Assembly (NCBI RefSeq): GCF_038019025.1
Contig: NZ_CP150496.1
Span: forward strand, 2,682,001 to 2,746,000
Direction of reading: 5' to 3'
Source of the DNA: Polaribacter marinaquae
GTDB taxonomy: Bacteria > Bacteroidota > Bacteroidia > Flavobacteriales > Flavobacteriaceae
DNA length: 64,000 nucleotides
Program-made: the position numbers and the translations under genes
The notes under the pieces: generated by a model
Seen by the model: only the letters and a program-made list of their open reading frames with translations
Told to the model about the DNA's origin: nothing
Database searches by the model: none
Shown here: one piece after another, positions 18,958 through 26,196 of the stretch
Numbering within the stretch: the stretch's first letter is position 1
Layout of the letters: each line of letters starts with the position of its first letter

Positions 18958-20658
18958 TTATCCGTTCATAGATATTAAGAATTCTTCATTATTTTTAGAG
19001 AACTTAATTCTGTCATTTATAAATTCCATTGCTTCAATAGGATTCATGTCTGCTAAGTATTTTCTTAACACCCACATTCTTTGAACCGTTTGCGCATCTA
19101 ATAATAAATCGTCTCTTCTTGTAGAAGATTTAATTAAGTCGATTGCAGGATAAATTCTTCTATTAGAAATATTTCTATCTAATTGAAGTTCCATGTTACC
19201 AGTTCCTTTAAACTCTTCGAAGATTACTTCATCCATTTTAGAACCTGTTTCTGTAAGAGCAGTAGCAATAATAGTTAAAGAACCACCATTTTCTATGTTT
19301 CTAGCAGCACCAAAGAATCTTTTTGGCTTGTGCAATGCATTTGCATCAATACCACCAGAAAGTATTTTTCCAGAGGCAGGAGCAACCGTATTGTAAGCTC
19401 TAGCCAAACGGGTAATGGAATCTAAAAGAATTACAACATCGTGTCCACATTCTACCAATCGTTTAGCTTTTTCTAAAACAATATTGGCAACTTTAACGTG
19501 TTTGTCTGCTGGTTCATCAAAAGTTGAAGCAACAACTTCGCCACGAACATTACGTTTCATGTCCGTAACTTCTTCCGGACGCTCATCAATCAGTAAAACA
19601 ATTTGATATACTTCTGGATGATTAGCTGCAATTGCATTGGCAACATCCTTTAAAAGCATCGTTTTACCTGTTTTTGGTTGTGCTACAATCATACCTCGTT
19701 GTCCTTTTCCTATCGGAGAAAATAAATCGATAATTCTTGTAGATAAAGAGCTTCCTTTTTCTGCTAAATTGAATTTTTCTTGAGGAAATAAAGGCGTTAA
19801 ATGTTCAAAAGAAACACGGTCTCTAACAATATTAGGATTTAATCCATTTATTTTAGAAACTCTAATTAAAGGAAAATATTTTTCACCCTCTTTTGGTGGT
19901 CTAACATTTCCTCTTACTGTGTCACCAGTTTTTAAACCAAATAATTTAATTTGAGATTGAGAAACATAAATATCATCAGGAGACGATAGGTAATTATAGT
20001 CAGAAGATCTTAAGAAACCATAACCATCAGGCATCATTTCTAAAACTCCTTCACTTTCTATTATTCCGTCGAATTCAAAATCAGGATCTCTGTATCTATT
20101 GTTCGACTTATTACCGTTATTTCTATTAGAGTTTTTATCTCTATTGTTATTTTTTTGCTTATTGTTTGGTTGATTGTTGTTTCTATTATGCTGCGGTTTA
20201 TTTGGTTGATTCACAGTTTTGGTTTCTGTTTTATCTTCCTTTTTGCTTACAACATTTTTCTTAGGAGCAACATTTTCTTTAGCAGTATCTTCTACCTTAA
20301 CTTCTTTTTTAGCTACTGGCTTTTTCTGAGGTCTAGGATTTGGTTTAGCTCTTTCTTTTGTTACTGCTTCCGTATTTTTTTCATCCGTTTTAGCAGTGCT
20401 TTCTTCGGTATTAACTTTTTCAGAAGCAACAGCTTTTTTAGTTACACGTTTTCTTTTAGGTTTTTCTGTTTTTTCTACATTTTCCTTTTTAGGTGAAACG
20501 GCAGCCTTTGCTTTAGAAGGATTGGCTGCTTGTGTATCTAAAATTTGATAAACTAGGTCTAATTTTTTTAACTGACTAGTTTTTGTTAAACCAATAGATT
20601 TGGCAACATTTTGTAATTCAGCAAGAGTTTTTGCTTTTAGTTCTGAGATTTCGAACAT
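18958..20658 (-). CDS. rho: Transcription termination factor Rho
   Basis: Rho is a hexameric RNA-dependent ATPase that terminates transcription. The 566 residues start with a Rho_N domain (1-45, [18 protein letters not shown]). A long charged, Asn/Lys-rich, apparently disordered stretch follows (about 50-190, [19 protein letters not shown]), then the cold-shock RNA-binding domain (about 200-270, [16 protein letters not shown]) and the RecA-like ATPase with Walker [13 protein letters not shown], Walker [17 protein letters not shown] and the Q-loop region SGGIDANAL. The insert makes it longer than E. coli Rho (419) and is typical of Bacteroidota. A leader of up to 200 bases separates it from the divergent DUF4293 gene. 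Confidence 0.97.
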   Translation of the reverse strand: MFEISELKAKTLAELQNVAKSIGLTKTSQLKKLDLVYQILDTQAANPSKAKAAVSPKKENVEKTEKPKRKRVTKKAVASEKVNTEESTAKTDEKNTEAVTKERAKPNPRPQKKPVAKKEVKVEDTAKENVAPKKNVVSKKEDKTETKTVNQPNKPQHNRNNNQPNNKQKNNNRDKNSNRNNGNKSNNRYRDPDFEFDGIIESEGVLEMMPDGYGFLRSSDYNYLSSPDDIYVSQSQIKLFGLKTGDTVRGNVRPPKEGEKYFPLIRVSKINGLNPNIVRDRVSFEHLTPLFPQEKFNLAEKGSSLSTRIIDLFSPIGKGQRGMIVAQPKTGKTMLLKDVANAIAANHPEVYQIVLLIDERPEEVTDMKRNVRGEVVASTFDEPADKHVKVANIVLEKAKRLVECGHDVVILLDSITRLARAYNTVAPASGKILSGGIDANALHKPKRFFGAARNIENGGSLTIIATALTETGSKMDEVIFEEFKGTGNMELQLDRNISNRRIYPAIDLIKSSTRRDDLLLDAQTVQRMWVLRKYLADMNPIEAMEFINDRIKFSKNNEEFLISMNG

Positions 20659-20834
20659 TCTAAAATTGTTAAGTTAAATTTTTTTGGATCTTAAATTTGT
20701 ATTGTAAGATGTGTGTTTTTTTTGAATGGAGCTAAAAGTATAGTTCTACTTTTTAGCCTTGTTGTGCGGTTACTATGTAACAAATATATGCTTTTTTTTT
20801 TAGTTTTAGGTTTTCTTTATTAAAAAAGAATGTA

Positions 20835-20842
20835 TACTTTTG
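20835..20842 (+). promoter_or_regulatory. Candidate -7 element for the DUF4293 gene
   Basis: TACTTTTG matches TAnnTTTG and ends 18 bases before the start codon. A convincing -33 element is not seen. Confidence 0.45.
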
Positions 20843-20860
20843 TTGCAATAGAAATAACAA

Positions 20861-21292
20861 ATGATACAAAGAATACAAAGTGTATATTTATTTTTAGCTT
20901 CAATAATTTCTGGAGTATTAATTTTTGTTTTTAATTTGTGGAAATCTATAAAAAAAGATATCTTCGCTATGGATTTATTAAATAGTGAATCTTTTCTTTT
21001 AAAGGTTATCCCTGTTTTATTTCTAGTATCGGCTATATTGTCTTTTGTAGCTATTTTTATATTTAAAAATAGAAAATTACAATTTGTAATTGGCCGTGTA
21101 ACAATTTTGATAAACCTTATTTTATTAGGATTATTGATTTATGTATCTCTAACTTTACCTGGAGAAGCTTCTGTTTCAGAGAAAGGTATTGGGATGTTTA
21201 TACCAGTTTTAGCTATTTTGCTTGTTGTTTTGGCAAATAAAGCTATAAAGAAGGATGAAGATCTTGTAAAATCTGTAGATAGATTGCGATAA
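20861..21292 (+). CDS. DUF4293 family membrane protein
   Basis: The 143 residues form four hydrophobic helices (about 8-28, 45-67, 75-97 and 108-125). The N-terminus MIQRIQSVYLFLA is the signature of DUF4293, a family of unknown function found in Bacteroidota and often placed next to rho, as here. It ends in a charged tail (KKDEDLVKSVDRLR). It is divergent from rho and monocistronic, since a terminator follows. No catalytic residues are apparent. Confidence 0.85.
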   Translation: MIQRIQSVYLFLASIISGVLIFVFNLWKSIKKDIFAMDLLNSESFLLKVIPVLFLVSAILSFVAIFIFKNRKLQFVIGRVTILINLILLGLLIYVSLTLPGEASVSEKGIGMFIPVLAILLVVLANKAIKKDEDLVKSVDRLR

Positions 21293-21321
21293 AACTAACA
21301 TCTTAGTATATTTAGTGCGAA

Positions 21322-21352
21322 AAAAAACCGAGATTTATTCTCGGTTTTTTTA
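21322..21352 (+). terminator. Terminator of the DUF4293 gene
   Basis: A stem AAAACCGAGA/TCTCGGTTTT with a 5-nt loop is followed by T. It begins about 30 bases after the stop codon. Confidence 0.85.
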
Positions 21353-21476
21353 TAACCTAATCTAAAATACGTTTTTTTAAATAAATCATTCATTTTTTTA
21401 ATTTTAAAAAGTTAACTTTCTAACCAATTTTATAGTTTTTTAAACATCTCTTTTATAGTTGTTTAACTTGTTTGTA

Positions 21477-21540
21477 TCCCTGAATTCAGGGACATGTATC
21501 CCTGAATTCAGGGATAGTTAAAATTCACTGTTTTCAGGGA
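21477..21540. promoter_or_regulatory. Two perfect palindromes plus a third degenerate copy: operator array
   Basis: The 16-bp palindrome TCCCTGAATTCAGGGA occurs at 21477-21492 and again at 21499-21514, 22 bases apart, about two helical turns. A third copy, TCACTGTTTTCAGGGA (13 of 16 matches), lies at 21525-21540 and touches the -33 TTG of the promoter below. They are about 40-105 bases upstream of the response-regulator start. The geometry suggests a dimeric regulator on one face of the helix. Which protein binds is unknown; the regulator encoded just downstream is the first candidate. Confidence 0.7.
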
Positions 21541-21571
21541 TTGTCTACAAACTATTTCTAATTTAAATTTG
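21541..21571 (+). promoter_or_regulatory. Promoter of the two-component operon
   Basis: TTG at 21541-21543, a 20-base spacer, and TAAATTTG at 21564-21571, an exact TAnnTTTG match, 11 bases before the ATG of the regulator gene. The -33 element adjoins the third palindrome copy. Confidence 0.65.
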
Positions 21572-21582
21572 TAGCATAAATA

Positions 21583-22248
21583 ATGAAAGATAAAATATAC
21601 GTTCACGTAGCAGATGATCATAAGATTTTAATAGAAGGAATCATCGCTGTTATAAATACAGATAAAGATATCGAAATTCGAGATTATTCTTTAACTGGTC
21701 AAGAAGTAATAGATTGGTTTAGTAAAAAAGAGAATAATGCCGATGTTTTAATATTAGATATTACGATGCCTGTTTTAGATGGTTTTGATGTTTTAAAATA
21801 TTTTAAAGAAAACAAATTAGACCAAAAGGTAATTGTACTTTCTAGTTACGATGATGTTAAAATTGTACAAGAAGTATTAAATCTAGGCGCAAGAGGTTAT
21901 ATCTCTAAAAATAATGCAGGAGAGCATATTGTAAAAGCAATTAAAGCAGTAGCAAATGACGAGCAATATTTTAGTAATGATATACAAGAAGAGCTTTTAA
22001 AGTCTTTTTCTGGGCAAAAAACTAGAAAAGGAGATATGCCAGAAGACTTTTTATTTGAGTCTTTAACAGAAAGAGAAATAAGTGTGTTAAAATTAGTTAC
22101 AAAAGAACTAAGTACCAGTGAAATTGCAGATAAAATGCATATTAGTCATCACACAGTAGAGTCATATAGAAAAAAATTATTAAAAAAATTAAATGTAAAA
22201 AATTCAGTAGGATTAGCAATGTATGCTGTTAAATATAAGTTAGTATAG
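21583..22248 (+). CDS. LuxR/NarL-type response regulator
   Basis: The 221 residues comprise a receiver domain (1-125) with acidic pair D11/D12, phospho-acceptor D59 (LILDITMPVLDG), switch residue in VIVLSSYDD and a Lys in RGYISK. A LuxR-type helix-turn-helix follows (about 155-215, LTEREISVLKLVTKELSTSEIADKM, read in two parts, then ISHHTVESYRKKLLKKL). It is probably the transcription factor phosphorylated by the histidine kinase two genes downstream. Order: regulator, 165-base gap, lipoprotein, kinase. The target promoters are unknown; its own palindromic upstream region is a candidate. Confidence 0.94.
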   Translation: MKDKIYVHVADDHKILIEGIIAVINTDKDIEIRDYSLTGQEVIDWFSKKENNADVLILDITMPVLDGFDVLKYFKENKLDQKVIVLSSYDDVKIVQEVLNLGARGYISKNNAGEHIVKAIKAVANDEQYFSNDIQEELLKSFSGQKTRKGDMPEDFLFESLTEREISVLKLVTKELSTSEIADKMHISHHTVESYRKKLLKKLNVKNSVGLAMYAVKYKLV

Positions 22249-22259
22249 CCTATACTTTA

Positions 22260-22294
22260 TTAAGTTTAAAACCGCCCCTAAAACTTAAACTTAA
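22260..22294. repeat. Inverted repeat between regulator and lipoprotein genes
   Basis: TTAAGTTTAA (22260-22269) and TTAAACTTAA (22285-22294) are perfect complements with a 15-base loop that contains CCCC. No T run follows, so it is not an ordinary terminator. It could be an mRNA-stability hairpin or an operator. The remaining 120 bases before the lipoprotein gene carry unusual C runs (22303-22307, 22364-22367, 22374-22376). Confidence 0.5.
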
Positions 22295-22413
22295 GTTGCA
22301 TTCCCCCAAAAACATAAGCACTAATTTATTTGTGTACATTGTTGTCCTTACAATATTACCTATCCCCAAATTACCCAACTTAACTTAAAACAAACCTCAA
22401 GAATTCCATTATT

Positions 22414-23109
22414 ATGAAAATTACAAAATTAGCATCATTAGTTGTTGTAGCGGTATTAACATTATCAGCATGTTCTTCGAACGAGAGCATTTTACCTGTA
22501 GAAGAAAGTGAAAATGCACTTAAATCTTATAAGATAAAAAGAGACGCTACTGGTGCTTATTCTATTGATTTAGATGTTGATGATAATGTAAAAACACAAG
22601 CATTTAAAAACGAAGAAACAAATAAAAATGAGTTTCATTTTTATGAATCTGATAACCAGTCAAGTAAAAAACAATCTAAAGAATTATTAATAGACGATCA
22701 AGAATTAAGTATTGGTTTTATAGATACTAGATCTAATAAAACGTCTAATATTAGTATTATTGATGATAATATTGAAATGGCTAAAAAAAATCTAGATGAT
22801 ACATTTTTATCAGAATATAGCATTACAAGTAATGAAGACGGAACTTATGATTTAGATTTTACGGTAAAAAATCAAACTACTGTAGATTTTGTATACAATC
22901 AAGAGGCAAATATCTATGAAATTCACTTAGAAAAAGGTAAGTCTTCTGAAAGAGATTTCTCAAGAAATTTCACTAAATTAGAGGGTGAAGTTTTAAGGAT
23001 TGATTTTGTAAATCATTTTTTAAATCTAACTAATTTAAAAAGTAATAATTTAGCTAGAGCAACTTCAGAAAAGAAGCCACGTATGATAATTCAAAATTTT
23101 AATGAATAG
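22414..23109 (+). CDS. Lipoprotein with two copies of an unrecognised domain, coupled to a histidine kinase
   Basis: The 231 residues begin with a lipoprotein signal (VVVAVLTLSACSSN, lipidated Cys at about 20). The rest looks like two tandem copies of a ~75-residue beta-rich domain. Copy 1 has KRDATGAYSIDLDVDDNVKT, EFHFYESDN and ELSIGFID; copy 2 has TSNEDGTYDLDFTVKNQTTV, IYEIHLEKG and VLRIDFVN, in the same order. I recognise no family. Its last 8 bases overlap the start of the kinase gene, so the two are translationally coupled. Inference: a secreted or membrane-anchored partner, for example a ligand-binding or inhibitory subunit of the sensor. Confidence 0.85.
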   Translation: MKITKLASLVVVAVLTLSACSSNESILPVEESENALKSYKIKRDATGAYSIDLDVDDNVKTQAFKNEETNKNEFHFYESDNQSSKKQSKELLIDDQELSIGFIDTRSNKTSNISIIDDNIEMAKKNLDDTFLSEYSITSNEDGTYDLDFTVKNQTTVDFVYNQEANIYEIHLEKGKSSERDFSRNFTKLEGEVLRIDFVNHFLNLTNLKSNNLARATSEKKPRMIIQNFNE

Positions 23110-24871
23110 ATTAATTGTAGCTATTATTATACTATTTATTAGTGTAGAAGTATTATGTAATAATAAAACAACTGAAGAAGCTAAATTTGATTTAGCTTCT
23201 TCAGTTGTTTTAAATCAGAAAGATTCTACAATAATTAATAAATATGATGAAATTAAACGACTTTATGATAAAGGTGACTTTGTCAACTCCTTAAATAATT
23301 CTTATTCTTTACTAGATTTAATAGAAATAAAAAAGGATTTAAAATATGCAATTTTAACTAATCAATTGATTGGTGATATCTTTACTAAAACGAACAAAAA
23401 CATAAAAGCTCTAGAGTATTACAAAAGAACATATGAACTATACGATGGCAGTACTGAATTTAATGAAGAGATAAATTTTTTAAAGAATGAGAAATCTGAT
23501 TTGCTTTTTAAAATTGCAGGTACATTTCAAAAGTTAGAGCAGATAGATAGTGCAAAAACATATTATGAAAAAAATATAAATTTAGATTTAAAAAGTAATA
23601 ATTTTTCTATCACAAAAGCAAAAAGTTATAGTAACTTATCTGCAATTTATGTAAATGAAGGTAGATTTGATATTGCAAAAAAATATTTAGATCAAGCATT
23701 TGAAATTCATAGGATTTTGAATAACAAAACTGCACAAGCTGCATCTCTAAATAATTATGGTAGTATTTTACTCTATGAAGGGGATTATTTAAGGGCTAAG
23801 GAGAAATATAATAAGGGTATAGAATTATTAGAAAATATTCAGTCGAATAATGCAATTAGGTATAAAGAAGACTTATATTATAATATGGCTTATGTATTAT
23901 ACAAATTAAAGGATTATAAAGCATATGATTTTCAGGAGCGTTCTTATGAAATTAAAGACAGTTTGAGAGATAAAGAAGTTATAGTTATGATAGAAGAATT
24001 AGATGCTAAATATAATTTTGATACTGCCAAAAAATTATTTTTAAAAGAAGAAGAAAACAAAAGGTTAAAAGATCAAAGAACATTTTGGATTTTTGGAATT
24101 GGGAGTTTTATTGTAATGATTTCTTTAGTGTATTTTTTAAATCTATATAAATTAAAGCAGAAAAACTTAAGGCTTAAATTATCTCAAACACAATTAATTC
24201 AGAATCAAAATATAGAAAAATTAAAATCTGAATCTCAAGCAAGAATATTAAACGCAACCATAGATGGTAAAGAAACAGAACGTAAAGAAATAGCAGAAAC
24301 TTTACATGATAGTGTAAGTGCTTTACTTTCATCTGCTAACTTGCATTTAATGGCGACCAAACCATTGTTTAAAGGAGATATTCCTTTAGAAATAGACAAA
24401 ACACAAAATATTATTGCAGAAGCATCTCAAAAAATTAGAGATTTATCGCATACATTGGTTTCATCGGTTTTATTAAAGTTTGGATTAAACTTTGCTATTA
24501 AAGATATCGCTACAAAATACTCTAATTCTGTTTTGCAAATTGATACAGATATTTCGGGTTTACGAAGATATCATCAAGATTTTGAAATTAAAATTTATAA
24601 TATTATTCAAGAATTTGTAAATAATATTTTAAAGCACAGTAAAGCGAGTTATACTTTAATTACCCTTTACGAGAAAGACAAAAATCTATGTTTTCAAATT
24701 ACAGACGATGGAGTTGGCTTCGATAAAAATAAGGTAACAAATAAAGATGGTTTAGGTTTAAATCAAATAGAAGCTAGAATTCGAATGATGAACGGAAAAT
24801 TTTTAATCGAATCTACAATAGGCGAAGGAACTACAATTTCTGTTGAATTACCGGTTATAGAAAAAAGTTAA
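23102..24871 (+). CDS. TPR-containing sensor histidine kinase (HisKA_3 type)
   Basis: The 589 residues have a signal peptide (about 1-20, IVAIIILFISVEVLCN). Periplasmic TPR repeats follow (about 50-290, AKSYSNLSAIYVNEGRFDIA, AQAASLNNYGSILLYEGDYL), then one membrane helix (about 328-350, FWIFGIGSFIVMISLVYFL), a coiled coil (350-385), and a HisKA_3 dimerisation domain with phospho-acceptor H402 (EIAETLHDSVSALL). A HATPase domain closes it (N box FVNNILKHSKAS, DDGVGFD, GLGLNQIEARI, GEGTTISVELP). This is the common Bacteroidota partner of LuxR-type regulators. Its codons 21-37 form a perfect 22-bp hairpin. Confidence 0.94.
   Translation: MNRLIVAIIILFISVEVLCNNKTTEEAKFDLASSVVLNQKDSTIINKYDEIKRLYDKGDFVNSLNNSYSLLDLIEIKKDLKYAILTNQLIGDIFTKTNKNIKALEYYKRTYELYDGSTEFNEEINFLKNEKSDLLFKIAGTFQKLEQIDSAKTYYEKNINLDLKSNNFSITKAKSYSNLSAIYVNEGRFDIAKKYLDQAFEIHRILNNKTAQAASLNNYGSILLYEGDYLRAKEKYNKGIELLENIQSNNAIRYKEDLYYNMAYVLYKLKDYKAYDFQERSYEIKDSLRDKEVIVMIEELDAKYNFDTAKKLFLKEEENKRLKDQRTFWIFGIGSFIVMISLVYFLNLYKLKQKNLRLKLSQTQLIQNQNIEKLKSESQARILNATIDGKETERKEIAETLHDSVSALLSSANLHLMATKPLFKGDIPLEIDKTQNIIAEASQKIRDLSHTLVSSVLLKFGLNFAIKDIATKYSNSVLQIDTDISGLRRYHQDFEIKIYNIIQEFVNNILKHSKASYTLITLYEKDKNLCFQITDDGVGFDKNKVTNKDGLGLNQIEARIRMMNGKFLIESTIGEGTTISVELPVIEKS
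23164..23212. repeat. Perfect 22-bp inverted repeat inside the kinase reading frame
   Basis: Positions 23164-23185 and 23191-23212 are exact reverse complements (core ACAACTGAAGAAGCTAAA) with a 5-base loop TTTGA; the right arm ends in TTTT. It lies 62 bases after the kinase start codon, covering the residues just after the signal peptide. In mRNA it would make a very stable stem with a short U run: an attenuator or translation brake is plausible. Confidence 0.9.
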
Positions 24872-24872
24872 A

Positions 24873-25370
24873 TTATCCTCTAGAACCTAATTCTATTATT
24901 TCTAGGTTTTTAATTTCTCCACTGTCTAGGCTAAATCTTAGCATTGTTCTAATTTTATGAAAACCATGTTTGCCAGCAGCACCAGGATTTAAATGAAGCA
25001 AATTTAATTTTTTATCAAACTGTACTTTTAAAATATGAGAATGTCCAGAAATAAAAATTTTTGGAGGATTTAGTTGAATTTCGTCTTTTATTCTTTTGTA
25101 ATATTTATTAGGATAACCACCAATATGTGTCATCCAAACTGTTACATTTTCTAATTCAAATTTATTATCTAAAGGAAATTCTGCTCTTGCATCTTTATCA
25201 TCAATATTGCCATAAACAGCCCTTAAAGGTTTTAGTTTTTTTATAGTATCGGTAACATTTAAGTCGCCAATATCACCAACATGCCAAACTTCATCTACCT
25301 GTTTTACAAACTTTAAAATTTGAGCATCTATAAAGCTATGTGTATCCGATAAAAGTAGAATTTTCTTCAT
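24873..25370 (-). CDS. YfcE/MJ0936-type metallophosphoesterase
   Basis: The 165 residues carry the calcineurin-like phosphoesterase metal-binding motifs in order: LLSDTHSF (DxH), WHVGDIGD (GDxxD type), VYGNID (GNxD), WMTHIGGYP (H) and SGHSHILKV (GHxH). The size is normal for the YfcE family, which hydrolyses phosphodiesters with Mn. The physiological substrate is not known. It is convergent with the kinase gene, with a single base between the stops, so the two mRNAs overlap at their 3' ends. Confidence 0.88.
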   Translation of the reverse strand: MKKILLLSDTHSFIDAQILKFVKQVDEVWHVGDIGDLNVTDTIKKLKPLRAVYGNIDDKDARAEFPLDNKFELENVTVWMTHIGGYPNKYYKRIKDEIQLNPPKIFISGHSHILKVQFDKKLNLLHLNPGAAGKHGFHKIRTMLRFSLDSGEIKNLEIIELGSRG

Positions 25371-25467
25371 ATAAATTAGTAAGAAAAGTTTAACTTCTCT
25401 TCGGTTATCAAAAATACTAATAACAAAATAAATTCCGTAATTTTACAGTCTACAAAAAACTATTTTC

Positions 25468-26193
25468 TTGAGATATTTTATAGAACTTGCTTACAACGGA
25501 AAGAATTATCATGGTTGGCAAATACAGCCAGATGTTGTGTCTGTACAAGAAAAAATAAATCATGCCATTAGCACTGTTTTACAATTGCAAATAGAAGTTG
25601 TAGGTGCAGGAAGAACAGATACTGGTGTACATGCTTCACAAATGTTTGCACATTTCGATTTAGAAAAAGAAATTAAAGGCGATATTGTACATAAGTTAAA
25701 TTCTATTTTACCAAACGATATTACAATTTATCGTGTGTTTTTAGTAGAAGAAGAGCATCATGCAAGATTTAATGCAGAAAGTAGAAGTTACGAGTATAAG
25801 ATTTGGTTGGGTAGAAATCCTTTTTTATTAGATTTTTCGTGGCAAATACATTCGCAACAGTTAAATGTTTCTAAAATGAATAAGGCCGCGAGTTTGTTAT
25901 TAGAATATGAAGATTTTCAGACTTTTTCTAAGGTAAAAACAGATGTGTATACTTTTAATTGTAATGTTACAGAAGCCGTTTGGAAACAAGAAGGGGATTT
26001 ATTAGTGTTTCATATTTCTGCCAATAGGTTTCTTAGAAATATGGTTAGAGCAATAGTTGGTACATTAGTAGATGTAGGTTTAGAAAAAATTACAGTAGAT
26101 AATTTTAGAGAAATTATAGAGAGTAAAAATAGAGGAAACGCAGGGTTATCTGTGCCTGCAAAAGGATTATTTTTAACTAAAATAAAATATTAA
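25468..26193 (+). CDS. truA: tRNA pseudouridine synthase A
   Basis: It makes pseudouridine at positions 38-40 of the tRNA anticodon arm. The 241 residues have the catalytic Asp motif GAGRTDTGVHA, the N-terminal YNGKNYHGWQ, RSYEYKIW and the C-terminal FLRNMVRAIVGTLVDVG. The start is a TTG giving MRYFIELAYNG, which is where the family begins; no ATG is nearby. It is followed 3 bases later by an ABC exporter gene. Confidence 0.96.
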   Translation: MRYFIELAYNGKNYHGWQIQPDVVSVQEKINHAISTVLQLQIEVVGAGRTDTGVHASQMFAHFDLEKEIKGDIVHKLNSILPNDITIYRVFLVEEEHHARFNAESRSYEYKIWLGRNPFLLDFSWQIHSQQLNVSKMNKAASLLLEYEDFQTFSKVKTDVYTFNCNVTEAVWKQEGDLLVFHISANRFLRNMVRAIVGTLVDVGLEKITVDNFREIIESKNRGNAGLSVPAKGLFLTKIKY

Positions 26194-26196
26194 ATT

